NCBI RefSeq assembly: GCF_001295265.1
Contig: NZ_LJOD01000005.1
Span: 62,001 to 126,000 of the forward strand
Source of the DNA: Chryseobacterium indologenes
Lineage (GTDB): Bacteria > Bacteroidota > Bacteroidia > Flavobacteriales > Weeksellaceae
Direction of reading: 5' to 3'
DNA length: 64,000 nt
Part shown: positions 35,601-46,081 of the stretch, in pieces
Layout: every line of letters starts with the position of its first letter
Numbering within the stretch: the stretch's first letter is position 1
Translations under genes and position numbers: made by a program
Notes under the pieces: generated by a model
Database searches by the model: none
What the model saw: only the letters and a program-made list of their open reading frames with translations
Told to the model about the DNA's origin: nothing

Positions 35601-36143
35601 TTATTTTTTATCTTTTTTAGGCTCCTGAGGTTCCTGGAAAAGTTTTTTAAGTTCTACAGACTCCAAAGGCTTCATTCTTCCGGAAAGAATCAGTGAAAGC
35701 TCTTTTCTTCTGAATGCGGCAGCGTGTCTCAGTTTTTCTTCTTCTGTTTCCGGGATCATGTCCGGAATAGGAATAGGACGGTTGAACTCATCTACAGCTA
35801 CGAAGGTATAAATTCCTTCATTGGTGTGAATTTTTTTCTGATTGATTGGATCATCCAGCCACACATCCACGTATACTTCCATGGAAGTAGAGAATGCTCT
35901 TGAAACTTTAGATTCAAGAACCACTACTCCTCCTTCGGGAATAGGATGATTGAAGGAAACGTGATTTACTGAAGCTGTTACTACTCTTCTTTCACAGTGT
36001 CTTGCTGCAGAAATAGACGCACAACGGTCCATTTTTGCTAAAAGCTCACCCCCAAAAAGGTTTCTCAGAGAGTTGGTTTCGTTCGGAAGAACGATATTGG
36101 TCATAATGGTCAGGGATTCTGACGCTTTTTTTACTTTTGCCAT
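35601..36143 (-). CDS. Acyl-CoA thioesterase, hotdog fold
   Basis: 180 residues of the YciA/BFIT-type hotdog thioesterases, which release free CoA from acyl-CoAs. The segment NSLRNLFGGELLAKMDRCASISAARHC contains the catalytic Asn/Asp region, and ASVNHVSFNHPIPEGGVVVLES is the conserved strand pair. The C-terminal 35 residues are a charged tail. Its start overlaps the end of the upstream HU-fold gene by 13 bases, so both are on one transcript. Confidence 0.9.
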   Translation of the reverse strand: MAKVKKASESLTIMTNIVLPNETNSLRNLFGGELLAKMDRCASISAARHCERRVVTASVNHVSFNHPIPEGGVVVLESKVSRAFSTSMEVYVDVWLDDPINQKKIHTNEGIYTFVAVDEFNRPIPIPDMIPETEEEKLRHAAAFRRKELSLILSGRMKPLESVELKKLFQEPQEPKKDKK

Positions 36144-36883
36144 TTTTTAGTGTTGTTTGGAGCTGCCGGAGTTGGTTTTACTTGCTGTCCGGCTGGTTGT
36201 GTCAGTGAATCTTTCTTCAGGGAATCAGATACCGCAGGAACTGGACTTTGTACAGGGGCTTTTGTGGTATCTTTGGGAACAATCCTGTGTGTGGATGTCT
36301 GTACAGAAACAGTATCAAAAGATCTCTTTCCGAAAAGCAGCTCTCTCTGGGTAAATGCATAATATAAAATACCAGCAACCGGAACTGCTAAAAGAAAGGT
36401 CCAGAGAATAGATTTTTTTAACTGATAATCTTTTTCCCTGTTTTCTGTGCTGGTGACCTGCTCCCCGTTATTGATATCAGAAATCCGGATTTCCTCCAAT
36501 CCGTAAAAATCAGGATGTCCTGCCTCTATTCTTTTCCCTTTAAAATGGGTATCTCCATCTTCAGTTATTACGGTGCCCAGATTCTGAATTTCAAGGAGCT
36601 GTTCAGCCTGCAGTTTTTTCTTCCAGAAATCGGTCTGGATCTTTAAATCACTTTTGGAAGCTTCAAGAGACATCTGTTTTTGGGCTGCTATAAAAGCTGC
36701 CAGCTCATCAGAGACCACCTCGTAATCCACGGCAAAGACAATCTCACTTGCAGGCGGAAGAATGCTCCCGTTTTCAGAATTAATGATTGCTTTCGAATTT
36801 TTAAGCGAAAACACGCCGAAACCAGGAACCTTCACAGTACCAAATTGTTTCAGATATTCTAAAATGTATGCAGAAATATTCAT
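36131..36883 (-). CDS. HU-CCDC81-like membrane protein
   Basis: 250 residues. Residues 1-45 (YILEYLKQFGTVKVPGFGVF) and about 60-120 resemble the paired HU-fold domains related to eukaryotic CCDC81 that occur in Bacteroidota. A single membrane helix follows at about 153-172 (ILWTFLLAVPVAGILYYAF). The remaining 75 residues are Pro/Thr/Ser/Lys-rich. Many family members end in a peptidoglycan-binding SPOR domain; none is visible here. It may link an HU-like cytoplasmic module to the envelope. Co-transcribed with the thioesterase gene. Confidence 0.75.
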   Translation of the reverse strand: MNISAYILEYLKQFGTVKVPGFGVFSLKNSKAIINSENGSILPPASEIVFAVDYEVVSDELAAFIAAQKQMSLEASKSDLKIQTDFWKKKLQAEQLLEIQNLGTVITEDGDTHFKGKRIEAGHPDFYGLEEIRISDINNGEQVTSTENREKDYQLKKSILWTFLLAVPVAGILYYAFTQRELLFGKRSFDTVSVQTSTHRIVPKDTTKAPVQSPVPAVSDSLKKDSLTQPAGQQVKPTPAAPNNTKKWQK

Positions 36884-36938
36884 TTGGCAGCAAATTTATA
36901 ACTTTTTCATGACTTTTGAAGACATTTCCTTTAATATG

Positions 36939-36964
36939 AAAAAAGACCACCGAAGCAGTCTTTT
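36939..36964 (-). terminator. Terminator of the TonB-dependent receptor gene
   Basis: On the minus strand AAAGACTGC-TTCG-GTGGTCTTT forms a 9-bp stem with two G-T pairs and a TTCG loop, ending in T6. Confidence 0.85.
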
Positions 36965-37021
36965 GATGATTATATACTAAAACGATGTTATTAAAATCGG
37001 TTTTATACTTTACCTTCCCTG

Positions 37022-39160
37022 TTATTGAATTTTCCAGCTGATCCCAAACATAAAATTAGTTCCTGCCTGTGAAAAATAATAAGGTTCTCCTCCGTAAACA
37101 GCTCCGTTATTTACATATTTTTTATTAAACAGATTGTTTACCAGCAGTTTCAGGGCAATATCATTATTGGCAATTTTAAACTGATACTGGGCATTAAAAT
37201 CGGTAAGGAAATAATCTTTTAACTGTAAATTTTTATCTTCTGTATTATCCAGATACTGCTTTCCTACATATTGATTCATCAGAGCAAGCTGGAAACTCTT
37301 CGAAGGACTGAACTTCAATCCTAGGTTCGCAATAACATCTGGCGAGAATGAGATCTGGGTATTTCCCAGATTAACTAAATTCCCCTTGTTTTTGATATTA
37401 AAATCCTGATTCCTGTTCTGGCTTAAACTCACATTTCCGGATAGTTCCCATTGTTTTGAAAGTTTTGCTAAAGCACCAAGCTCAATTCCTCTTCTGTAAC
37501 TTTTCCCTGAATTGGTTCTGATGAAAGCTCCTACATTATTAAGCTCTCCGTTTAAAACCAGCTGATTGACATAATACATGTAGTATAAATTCGCCGTAAA
37601 TGACACAATCCCGAACTGCTTTTCAATTCCTGCTTCAAAATCATGAAGCTTTTCAGCTTTCACGTTGTTGTCGCTCATCAGGTCATCCCTGTTTGGTTCG
37701 CGGTGCGCATGGGCATAGGAAAGAAAAACTTTCCCGTTTCCGATCTTATAATTCACTCCGGCTTTCGGATTGAAAAACAGCCAGTTTTTATTGAGATTTC
37801 CGCCTTCTCCATCTCCAGCGGTAATGATTTTTGTATTGTAATCGATATTTCTGAGCTGAAGATCTCCAAAAAATTCAAAGCGGTCCCCCATTCTCCATAG
37901 CGCTTTTGCAAAACCTGCTATTTCACTTTTTACGGAACGGTTCCTGTAATATTCATACTCGTTGATTTCCGGAAAATAAACGCCTGTCACATTTCCGAAA
38001 TGCCTCCCGTAATACTGGTTGGCTACCACACCGAAATTCAGGTCTACATTTTCCAGCTTTCCGTAAAGAGTGGAAACTACCCCATAGAAGTCATTGTCCA
38101 GCCATTTCTTTCGGATAAAGTCTGTCACCTCAACCGGAGAGCCGTTTACAATTGGAACAGCCAGGTTATAATCTCTGTAATGTGTACCCTCATCATCCGT
38201 TTCATCTACTCTTTTATAGTTTTCATAATACCCTTTTCCTTTGGTATAGTGCAATGTTGTTTCCAAATTCCAGCGGTCACTGAATTTCTGCTCCCAGAGC
38301 AACTGGTAATGATTTTGTCTGTAATTATCCGTTTCATTATCATAAAACCTTTCTTCCCCGGTGAACAGATCGGTATACTGCCCTGAATAATTGAATTTAG
38401 GATTGGTCTCCCAGGTAGCCCGGTCAATACCGTTCCATGCCTGATAGGTTTTTTCCTTACCTCCGAAAGCCATCAGACGAAGCCTGGTTTTACCTTCCTC
38501 AAACAATGCGGTAAAATTGTAAGAGTCCAGATTGGACGAAGCCCGATCAATATAACCATCGGAATGAATTTTAGTATATCTTCCCATCACAGACAGCCTG
38601 TCTTTCCAGAATTTTCCGGAACCTAATTCAGCTGAATATTTGTAAGTATTGAAAGAACCGTAGCTGTCGTCCGTCCTGAAATACATTTTCTCATCCGGTT
38701 CTTTTGAAATCACATTGATACTTGCCCCGAATGCAGAAACTCCGTTATTGGAAGTCCCTACTCCTCTTTGGATAACAATTTGTGAAGCAGAGCTCGTAAG
38801 ATCCGGAACATTAACAAAAAAAGTCCCCTGACTTTCAGAATCATTATACGGAACTCCGTTCATCATTACATTGATTCCTCTTCCTGCTACCCCACGAATC
38901 CTGAATCCGGTATATCCAACCCCATTTCCGGCATCGGAAGTTGAGATTACGGAAGTCTGGTTTTTTAAAAGAATCGGAAGATCCTGCCCAAGATTCCTGC
39001 TGTCCACATCTTTCTGAACATTGATGATCTCTTTGGCAACGGGAAGTCTTTTGGTAAAATTAACCGCTTCAATTTCCCTGATTTTCAGAGAATCTTTATG
39101 CTGTGCCTGGATAAAGGCAGAAGAGCCTACAGTAAGCCCTAAAAAAAATAATCCTTTCAT
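37022..39160 (-). CDS. TonB-dependent receptor, probable thiamine importer
   Basis: 712 residues with a signal peptide (ending IQAQ, about 20). The plug domain runs from LPVAKEIINVQKD to about residue 165, with GFRIRGVAGRGINVMMNGVPYND at its centre. The rest is a 22-strand-type barrel (a final VNNLFNKKYVNNG block and a C-terminal SWKIQ strand). No carboxypeptidase-like N-domain is present. The substrate assignment comes from the TPP riboswitch in its leader: a thiamine-repressed outer-membrane receptor, as described for Bacteroides, should import thiamine or its phosphates. Monocistronic, ended by a strong terminator. Confidence 0.88.
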   Translation of the reverse strand: MKGLFFLGLTVGSSAFIQAQHKDSLKIREIEAVNFTKRLPVAKEIINVQKDVDSRNLGQDLPILLKNQTSVISTSDAGNGVGYTGFRIRGVAGRGINVMMNGVPYNDSESQGTFFVNVPDLTSSASQIVIQRGVGTSNNGVSAFGASINVISKEPDEKMYFRTDDSYGSFNTYKYSAELGSGKFWKDRLSVMGRYTKIHSDGYIDRASSNLDSYNFTALFEEGKTRLRLMAFGGKEKTYQAWNGIDRATWETNPKFNYSGQYTDLFTGEERFYDNETDNYRQNHYQLLWEQKFSDRWNLETTLHYTKGKGYYENYKRVDETDDEGTHYRDYNLAVPIVNGSPVEVTDFIRKKWLDNDFYGVVSTLYGKLENVDLNFGVVANQYYGRHFGNVTGVYFPEINEYEYYRNRSVKSEIAGFAKALWRMGDRFEFFGDLQLRNIDYNTKIITAGDGEGGNLNKNWLFFNPKAGVNYKIGNGKVFLSYAHAHREPNRDDLMSDNNVKAEKLHDFEAGIEKQFGIVSFTANLYYMYYVNQLVLNGELNNVGAFIRTNSGKSYRRGIELGALAKLSKQWELSGNVSLSQNRNQDFNIKNKGNLVNLGNTQISFSPDVIANLGLKFSPSKSFQLALMNQYVGKQYLDNTEDKNLQLKDYFLTDFNAQYQFKIANNDIALKLLVNNLFNKKYVNNGAVYGGEPYYFSQAGTNFMFGISWKIQ

Positions 39161-39277
39161 TCTATAAATCTTTAAAATTTAATGAATAAAAGGGGCGGAT
39201 TATGATAAGTAATGAGTAAGTGATAATAAGTAATATTCTGATAATTGTTCATTATCTATTACTAGTGCTCATTTTTA

Positions 39278-39352
39278 ATTTCCCTAAACAGCATTATCTG
39301 TTCCAGGTTCATTGGGTATAATCTCAGCTTGTTACAGCACCCCTTTATTTCA
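39278..39352 (-). ncRNA. TPP riboswitch upstream of the TonB-dependent receptor
   Basis: Read on the minus strand: AAGGGGTGCTGTAACAAGC, then CTGAGA, ATACCC, TGAACCTG and, after a short arm, TAATGCTGTTTAGGGA. These are the conserved blocks of the THI element in the correct order. The outer P1 pairing is short. It ends about 118 bases before the receptor start codon, leaving an AT-rich leader. Confidence 0.92.
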
Positions 39353-39455
39353 GCCGCGAAATTACAAAAAATAAACGGAATAAGAGAAAACCTGAATTAC
39401 AGGCAGCAAATGGCCGATAATTCCGTACTGAAAACGAGCCTCATATCTTAAAGGT

Positions 39456-40235
39456 TTAATACGTTTTATTATCTGCGTCAATGTAATAATAATTGGTTCC
39501 GTCTTTAGTCACTTCGAACATTTTCCCGAGTTTCCAGCTAAAGTTTCTTTTAATATTGGAATATTCGAAAGGGATGATAATTTTATTATGAACATCAATC
39601 ACCCCGAATCTGTCGTTATGGGAAGCCACTATCATAGGATTAGAAACATCATCTCCCTCCATAATAAACAGATACTGATACTGAGGATAGATCTGAAACT
39701 GCCGGTAATCCATGGGATTTTCAAAGGTTGCCTTCTCAATAATCCCGTAAAAACCGTTCAGCACATAGGCCTGGTAAAGCTGCTGCTTATATTCTTCAAA
39801 CTTACATTTCCCTAAATCCTCTTCTTTGAACTGATATACCCTTTTCCCGGATTTATCTACCCGGTAGGAAATCATATCTTTTTCTACGGTAGCATAGTTT
39901 TTTGTGCCGAATTTTCTGACTTTTTCATTCGGAGAATTCAGAAGATTGCAGTCTTCATAAAAGAAAACAGCAATATGATATTCCGGCTGAATGATGAATT
40001 TCCCGTTCTGATTGACATACCCGAATTTCCCGTCCTTTTTCTTGGGAATGAGAACCGGAAGGTCCTTTTTAATCACGACAAGATCAGGATTGGTTTTAGC
40101 TTCTGACTGAGTTTTTTTTGCGGTAATTTTTCCTACCCCTTTAACCGGAATTTTTTTCACAGATTTAGTCTGCGAAAAAATGAAAATCGAAATAAAAACG
40201 CACAAAAAATTAAGGATATTTTTCATATTCATCAT
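39456..40235 (-). CDS. WG-repeat protein, secreted
   Basis: 259 residues with a signal peptide (ending FSQ, near 21). Two WG/KWG-type repeats are visible: KFGYVNQNGKFIIQPEYH near 97 and RFGVIDVHNKIIIPFEY near 205, each of the form G-x-I/V-x-x-x-G/K-x-x-I-I-P-x-x-Y/F. The family is widespread in Bacteroidota and binds unknown partners. Start is one of three Met codons within the first four residues. Confidence 0.8.
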   Translation of the reverse strand: MMNMKNILNFLCVFISIFIFSQTKSVKKIPVKGVGKITAKKTQSEAKTNPDLVVIKKDLPVLIPKKKDGKFGYVNQNGKFIIQPEYHIAVFFYEDCNLLNSPNEKVRKFGTKNYATVEKDMISYRVDKSGKRVYQFKEEDLGKCKFEEYKQQLYQAYVLNGFYGIIEKATFENPMDYRQFQIYPQYQYLFIMEGDDVSNPMIVASHNDRFGVIDVHNKIIIPFEYSNIKRNFSWKLGKMFEVTKDGTNYYYIDADNKTY

Positions 40236-40531
40236 TTGCCTGCAAAATTACGGCCAAAATAGAAATTATCAAATTCATATTTATAAAGAATCTAAATAAA
40301 TTCATTCTCATAAAATCGTAAAATTTCGTAATTTTGGGCAACATTTTGAATTGTTTAATAATTTTAAAACTTTTAGAAAAAGTGTAGGTTACACTAGCTT
40401 TTATGCCGGTTAATATCGCAGCTCGGAATGCGAAAAAAATCAGAATGTTATAAACCCGCCGGTAAAGAAGAAAGACAGTATCAAGAGCTGCTTTTTTAAG
40501 ACACCTGCCTTTACAATGAAAGACTTCTATT
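40236..40531 (+). promoter_or_regulatory. acnB upstream region with a -7 box at 40329-40336
   Basis: TAATTTTG at 40329-40336 fits TAnnTTTG but has no clear TTTG upstream, and it would give a leader of about 190 bases. The leader has no riboswitch class I recognise. Nothing else is seen in this stretch. Confidence 0.35.
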
Positions 40532-43315
40532 ATGAATATGTATAAGGATTACATCAAAGAGATTGAAGAAAGAAAAAACCAGGGGCTTCATCCAAAGCCG
40601 ATTGACGGTGCTGAATTACTAAGCGAAATCATTGCACAGATTAAAGATTCAGACCATGAATACAGGAAAGATTCTCTTCAATTTTTTATCTACAACACCC
40701 TACCAGGGACAACAAGCGCAGCTGGTGTAAAAGCTAAATTTTTAAAAGAGATCATTCTGGGTGAATCCGTAGTAGAAGAAATATCTCCTGCTTTCGCATT
40801 TGAATTATTATCTCACATGAAAGGAGGTAAGTCCATCGAAGTATTATTAGACTTAGCTTTAGGTAATGATGCTTCCATTGCTCAACAGGCAGCAGAAGTT
40901 CTTAAGACTCAGGTATTCCTTTATGAAGCAGACACCAACCGTTTAAAAGAGGCTTACAACAGCGGTAACCCAATCGCTAAAGAAATTTTAGAAAGCTACG
41001 TAAAGGCTGAATTCTTCACAAAACTTCCCGAAGTAGCTGAAGAAATCAAAGTAGTTACTTATATTGCCGGGGAAGGAGACATTTCCACAGATTTACTTTC
41101 TCCGGGTAACCAGGCACACTCAAGATCAGACCGTGAGCTTCATGGTAAATGCATGATCACTCCTGAAGCTCAGGAAGAAATCAAAGCTTTGCAGGCACAA
41201 CATCCGGATGCAAGCGTAATGCTTATCGCTGAAAAAGGAACAATGGGGGTAGGATCTTCCAGAATGTCAGGGGTAAACAACGTAGCTTTATGGACCGGTA
41301 AACAAGCAAGCCCTTATGTACCCTTTGTAAATATCGCTCCAATTGTAGGAGGAACAAACGGTATTTCCCCAATCTTCCTTACTACTGTTGATGTTACCGG
41401 AGGTATTGGTATTGATCTTAAGAACTGGGTAAAGAAAACAGACGAAAACGGAAATCCTGTTCGTAATGAAGCAGGTGAAGTAGTTCTTGAAGAAGCGTAT
41501 TCGGTAGCTACAGGAACTGTTTTAACCATCAATACAAAAGAAAAGAAATTATATAACGGTGATCAGGAACTGATTGACCTTACGAAGTCCTTCACACCAC
41601 AAAAGATGGAATTCATCAAAGCCGGAGGATCTTATGCCATCGTATTCGGTAAAAAGTTGCAGACATTCGCAGCTCAGGTTCTGGGTGTTGAGGCTCCTGT
41701 TGTTTTTGCTCCATCCAAAGAAATTTCTCATGAAGGACAAGGTCTTACGGCTGTTGAAAAAATCTTCAACAGAAATGCTGTAGGAACAACACCGGGAAAA
41801 GTATTACACGCAGGTTCTGATGTACGTGTAAAAGTTAATATCGTTGGTTCACAGGATACAACAGGTCTTATGACTGCCCAGGAGCTTGAATCCATGGCGG
41901 CAACTGTCATTTCCCCGACGGTTGACGGTGCTTACCAATCAGGTTGCCACACCGCTTCAGTTTGGGATAAAAAAGCTCAGGCTAACATTCCTAAGCTAAT
42001 GAAATTCATGAATGATTTCGGATTGATCACTGCTCGTGACCCGAAAGGTGAATACCACTCAATGACTGATGTTATTCACAAAGTTCTTAACGACATCACT
42101 GTAGACGAGTGGGCCATCATCATCGGAGGAGACTCTCACACAAGAATGTCTAAAGGGGTTGCTTTCGGAGCAGACTCCGGAACAGTTGCTCTTGCATTAG
42201 CCACAGGTGAAGCATCCATGCCGATTCCAGAATCTGTAAAAGTAACTTTCAAAGGAACAATGAAGCCTCATATGGATTTCCGTGATGTGGTTCATGCTAC
42301 TCAGGCTCAGATGCTGAAGCAATTCGGAGGAGAGAACGTATTCCAGGGAAGAATCATTGAGGTTCACATTGGAACACTTCCTGCCGATCAGGCATTTACC
42401 TTTACAGACTGGACCGCAGAAATGAAGGCTAAAGCGTCTATCAACATTTCCGAAGACAATACTCTGATTGAGTCATTGGAAATTGCTAAAGGCAGAATCC
42501 AGATCATGATTGACAAAGGAATGGATAACCACAACAAGGTTCTTCAGGGATTAATTGATAAAGCCAATAAGAGAATTGAAGAGATCAGATCAGGTGAAAA
42601 ACCTGCTCTTACTCCTGATGCCAATGCTAAATATTATGCTGAAGTTGTTGTAGATCTTGATGTAATCGTAGAGCCTATGATTGCTGATCCGGATGTAAAC
42701 AACGAAGATGTCTCCAAGAGATATACGCACGATACCATCAGAGACCTTTCTTACTATGGTGGTGAGAAAAAAGTAGATCTTGGTTTTGTAGGATCCTGCA
42801 TGGTTCACAAAGGAGATCTTAAAATTGTTTCTCAGATGTTGAGAAACCTTGAAAAACAACAAGGTAAAGTAGAATTTAGCGCTCCTCTTGTAGTTGCAGC
42901 CCCTACTTACAACATCATTGATGAGTTAAAAGCTGAAGGTGACTGGGAATTATTAGAGAAATACTCAGGTTTTGAATTTAATGATAATGCTCCAAAAGGT
43001 GAAGCCCGTACACAATATGAAAACGTAATGTACCTTGAGCGTCCCGGATGTAACCTTTGTATGGGTAACCAGGAAAAAGCAGCAAAAGGAGACACTGTTT
43101 TAGCAACTTCTACCCGTCTTTTCCAGGGAAGAGTGGTTGAAGATTCCGAACGTAAAAAAGGAGAGTCTTTACTGGCTTCAACACCGGTAGTTGTTCTTTC
43201 TGCCATCATCGGAAGAATTCCAAGTATTGATGAATACAAGGCTGCTGTTGAAGGTATTGACCTTACCACTTTTGTACCTTCTATTAAGGAATTAACCAGT
43301 ACAAGTGCTCACTAA
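40532..43315 (+). CDS. acnB: Aconitate hydratase B
   Basis: Interconverts citrate and isocitrate in the TCA cycle; the AcnB type also handles 2-methylisocitrate. 927 residues, near the length of E. coli AcnB (865), with the N-terminal HEAT-like helical domain (about 1-160) that is unique to this type. Iron-sulfur cluster cysteines are in GFVGSCMVHKG and CNLCMGNQ. The substrate loop has GGDSHTRMSKGVAFGADSG. A terminator separates it from the acnA gene, so the two are independent units. Confidence 0.96.
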   Translation: MNMYKDYIKEIEERKNQGLHPKPIDGAELLSEIIAQIKDSDHEYRKDSLQFFIYNTLPGTTSAAGVKAKFLKEIILGESVVEEISPAFAFELLSHMKGGKSIEVLLDLALGNDASIAQQAAEVLKTQVFLYEADTNRLKEAYNSGNPIAKEILESYVKAEFFTKLPEVAEEIKVVTYIAGEGDISTDLLSPGNQAHSRSDRELHGKCMITPEAQEEIKALQAQHPDASVMLIAEKGTMGVGSSRMSGVNNVALWTGKQASPYVPFVNIAPIVGGTNGISPIFLTTVDVTGGIGIDLKNWVKKTDENGNPVRNEAGEVVLEEAYSVATGTVLTINTKEKKLYNGDQELIDLTKSFTPQKMEFIKAGGSYAIVFGKKLQTFAAQVLGVEAPVVFAPSKEISHEGQGLTAVEKIFNRNAVGTTPGKVLHAGSDVRVKVNIVGSQDTTGLMTAQELESMAATVISPTVDGAYQSGCHTASVWDKKAQANIPKLMKFMNDFGLITARDPKGEYHSMTDVIHKVLNDITVDEWAIIIGGDSHTRMSKGVAFGADSGTVALALATGEASMPIPESVKVTFKGTMKPHMDFRDVVHATQAQMLKQFGGENVFQGRIIEVHIGTLPADQAFTFTDWTAEMKAKASINISEDNTLIESLEIAKGRIQIMIDKGMDNHNKVLQGLIDKANKRIEEIRSGEKPALTPDANAKYYAEVVVDLDVIVEPMIADPDVNNEDVSKRYTHDTIRDLSYYGGEKKVDLGFVGSCMVHKGDLKIVSQMLRNLEKQQGKVEFSAPLVVAAPTYNIIDELKAEGDWELLEKYSGFEFNDNAPKGEARTQYENVMYLERPGCNLCMGNQEKAAKGDTVLATSTRLFQGRVVEDSERKKGESLLASTPVVVLSAIIGRIPSIDEYKAAVEGIDLTTFVPSIKELTSTSAH

Positions 43316-43358
43316 TAAGAATTGACAAATAAGTCGCAAGACTGTTGAAATTATACCA

Positions 43359-43403
43359 ATGAAAGATTTTAGTCCTTTATGATGTAAAATCTTTCATTTT
43401 TTT
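43359..43403 (+). terminator. Intrinsic terminator of acnB
   Basis: ATGAAAGATTTTA (43359-43371) and TAAAATCTTTCAT (43385-43397) are a perfect 13-bp stem followed by T7. The 220 bases from here to acnA hold no gene and no clear promoter box. Confidence 0.88.
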
Positions 43404-43623
43404 GTTTAGAATCGTTCTATTTTAAGTTAGATACGACTTTTTTTCGGAAAAATCCAGAAAACAGAATCTATTTTTTCTTAAATTGAAAGTTATAAAATCT
43501 CTTGGTTTTAGAATTAAAACTATGGATTATAGGAACGTTTTTTGCTGTATAAACAAACGACTTTTCTTTTTCATACAACAGAAAAAGAAGCATTAACGGA
43601 AAAAGAACAAAACTAAAATAAAT

Positions 43624-45894
43624 ATGACTTTTGATATTGATATGATCAAAAAGGTGTATGAGCGTTACCCGGAAAGAATTGCTGCGGCAAGACAAATTGT
43701 GGGAAAACCTCTTACCCTTTCAGAAAAAATTCTTTACACCCACCTTTGGGAAGGAAATGCTACACAGGCATATGAAAGAGGAAACTCTTATGTAGATTTC
43801 GCGCCGGACAGAGTAGCGATGCAGGATGCAACAGCGCAAATGGCGCTTCTACAGTTCATGCAGGCCGGGAAAGCAAAAGTTGCTGTTCCTTCAACAGCTC
43901 ATGCTGACCACCTCATCCAGGCGAAGGTAGGTGCTGATAAAGATTTACAGGAGGGTATCAACAAAAATTCTGAGGTATTCAATTTCCTTAGTTCTGTATG
44001 TGATAAATACGGAATTGGGTTCTGGAAGCCGGGAGCGGGTATCATTCACCAGGTTGTATTGGAAAATTATGCTTTTCCGGGAGGAATGATGATCGGAACT
44101 GACTCTCACACAGTAAATGCAGGAGGATTGGGAATGGTTGCTATTGGTGTAGGAGGTGCCGATGCAGTAGATGTAATGGCCGGAATGGCCTGGGAGCTTA
44201 AAATGCCTAAACTTATCGGAGTTAAATTAACCGGTAAAATGAACGGATGGACTTCTGCTAAAGATGTTATTCTGAAAGTAGCAGGAATTCTAACCGTAAA
44301 AGGAGGTACAGGATGTATCGTAGAATATTTTGGTGAAGGAGCAGAATCTCTTTCAGCAACAGGTAAAGGTACAATCTGTAACATGGGTGCCGAAATCGGA
44401 GCTACGACTTCCACTTTCGGATATGATGATTCAATGAGAAGATACCTGGCCGCAACAGGAAGACAGGATGTGGTAGATGCTGCTGATAAAATTGCAGAAC
44501 ACTTAACAGGTGATGCTGAAGTATATGCCAACCCTGAACAGTATTTTGATCAATTAATAGAGATCAACCTTTCTGAACTGACTCCTCACTTAAACGGACC
44601 TTTCACGCCTGACCTGGCAACTCCTGTTGCTGAATTCAGGGCTAAAGCTGAGGCTAACGGATGGCCTCTTGAGGTAGAATGGGCTCTTATTGGCTCATGT
44701 ACCAACTCTTCTTATGAAGATTTATCAAGAGCAGCTTCCATTGTAGAGGATGCAGTATCGAAAGGAGTAAAACCTAAAGCAATTTTAGGAATTAACCCGG
44801 GTTCTGAACAGGTAAAGTTCACAGCAGAAAGAGACGGGTTCCTTAATTCTTTCAGAAAATTTGAAAATGCAAGAATCTTCACCAATGCCTGCGGACCATG
44901 TATAGGTCAATGGGATAGAGAAGGAGCGGAAAAAGGAGAGAAAAATTCCATCATCCACTCTTTCAACAGAAACTTTGCGAAAAGAGCTGACGGTAACCCT
45001 AATACTCACGCATTCGTAGCTTCTCCGGAAATGGTAGCGGCAGTGGCAATCTCAGGAAGACTAGACTTCAACCCGATTACCGATACTTTAACTAACGAAG
45101 CCGGTGAGCAGGTAAAGCTGGATGAGCCTAAAGGTTTTGAACTTCCGGCAAAAGGATTTGCGGTAGATGACAACGGGTATCAGGCTCCATCAGAAGATGG
45201 CTCCGGTGTTGTAGTCAACGTAAGCCCTACTTCAGACAGACTTCAGCTGTTAGAAGAATTCCCGGCATGGGATGGTAAAAACATTACAGGAGCAAGAGTA
45301 TTAATCAAAGCTTTCGGGAAATGTACAACTGACCACATTTCTATGGCAGGGCCATGGCTGAAATACAGAGGTCACTTAGACAATATTTCAAATAATATGT
45401 TGATTGGAGCAGTTAATGCTTACAACATGGAAACCAATAAGGTTAAAAATGAACTAACCGGCGAATATGGTGAAGTTCCGGCAGTACAAAGAGCTTACAA
45501 AGCTGCAGGCATTCCAACTATTGTTGTGGGAGACCAGAACTATGGTGAAGGTTCTTCAAGAGAACACGCTGCTATGGAGCCCAGACATCTTGGTGTAAAA
45601 GCAGTACTGGTAAAATCGTTTGCGAGAATTCACGAAACCAACCTTAAAAAACAAGGGATGCTGGGAATTACTTTCGCTAATGAGGCTGATTATGACAAAA
45701 TTCAGGAAGATGACGTTGTAAACTTCCTGGATCTTGACCAGTTTGCCCCAGGAAAACAACTGACTTTAGAATTCATTCATAAAGATGGAACTAAAGATAT
45801 CATTATGGCTAACCACACCTATAATGATCAGCAGATCGACTGGTTTAAGGCAGGTTCTGCTCTTAACCTGATCAAACAACAGGAAAAGAATTAA
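43624..45894 (+). CDS. acnA: Aconitate hydratase A (mitochondrial type)
   Basis: 756 residues, close to the mitochondrial aconitase length, distinct from the long bacterial AcnA. Cluster cysteines are in [11 protein letters not shown] and [11 protein letters not shown]. The substrate-binding [13 protein letters not shown] lies in the first third, and the swivel domain carries [15 protein letters not shown]. It lies 308 bases after acnB with its own terminator. The two enzymes are not recent duplicates: domain order and length differ, so they probably serve different conditions, for example oxidative stress. Confidence 0.96.
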   Translation: MTFDIDMIKKVYERYPERIAAARQIVGKPLTLSEKILYTHLWEGNATQAYERGNSYVDFAPDRVAMQDATAQMALLQFMQAGKAKVAVPSTAHADHLIQAKVGADKDLQEGINKNSEVFNFLSSVCDKYGIGFWKPGAGIIHQVVLENYAFPGGMMIGTDSHTVNAGGLGMVAIGVGGADAVDVMAGMAWELKMPKLIGVKLTGKMNGWTSAKDVILKVAGILTVKGGTGCIVEYFGEGAESLSATGKGTICNMGAEIGATTSTFGYDDSMRRYLAATGRQDVVDAADKIAEHLTGDAEVYANPEQYFDQLIEINLSELTPHLNGPFTPDLATPVAEFRAKAEANGWPLEVEWALIGSCTNSSYEDLSRAASIVEDAVSKGVKPKAILGINPGSEQVKFTAERDGFLNSFRKFENARIFTNACGPCIGQWDREGAEKGEKNSIIHSFNRNFAKRADGNPNTHAFVASPEMVAAVAISGRLDFNPITDTLTNEAGEQVKLDEPKGFELPAKGFAVDDNGYQAPSEDGSGVVVNVSPTSDRLQLLEEFPAWDGKNITGARVLIKAFGKCTTDHISMAGPWLKYRGHLDNISNNMLIGAVNAYNMETNKVKNELTGEYGEVPAVQRAYKAAGIPTIVVGDQNYGEGSSREHAAMEPRHLGVKAVLVKSFARIHETNLKKQGMLGITFANEADYDKIQEDDVVNFLDLDQFAPGKQLTLEFIHKDGTKDIIMANHTYNDQQIDWFKAGSALNLIKQQEKN

Positions 45895-45914
45895 TTGTTA
45901 GATTGATTAATCAT

Positions 45915-45950
45915 AAAAAAGACAGTTTCTCAGGAAGCTGTCTTTTTATT
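45915..45950 (+). terminator. Intrinsic terminator of acnA
   Basis: AAAAAGACAG and CTGTCTTTTT pair over 10 bp around a 12-base loop, followed by ATTTTAT. Confidence 0.85.
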
Positions 45951-46081
45951 TTATAAGGAATTGTCTCGGTTTCAGATCAATGATAGAGGTACTGATTTTC
46001 AGAATATTTAATATAAACCGGATTACAAACAGGTTTTTTGATAAAAATATATAAAAACTCATAAGTGTCCGAATAGACTGT

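Noticed and set aside
39161..39277. Short tandem repeat in the leader of the TonB receptor (TGATAAGTAATGAG-like units)
   Set aside because: Units are irregular and AT-rich; not clearly a repeat array.
44106..44531. 141-codon open frame opposite acnA
   Set aside because: Low-complexity Pro/Ser/Ala composition from antisense of a conserved gene; no start context of its own.
40532..45894. acnA and acnB as a tandem duplication
   Set aside because: They belong to different aconitase types with different length and domain order.
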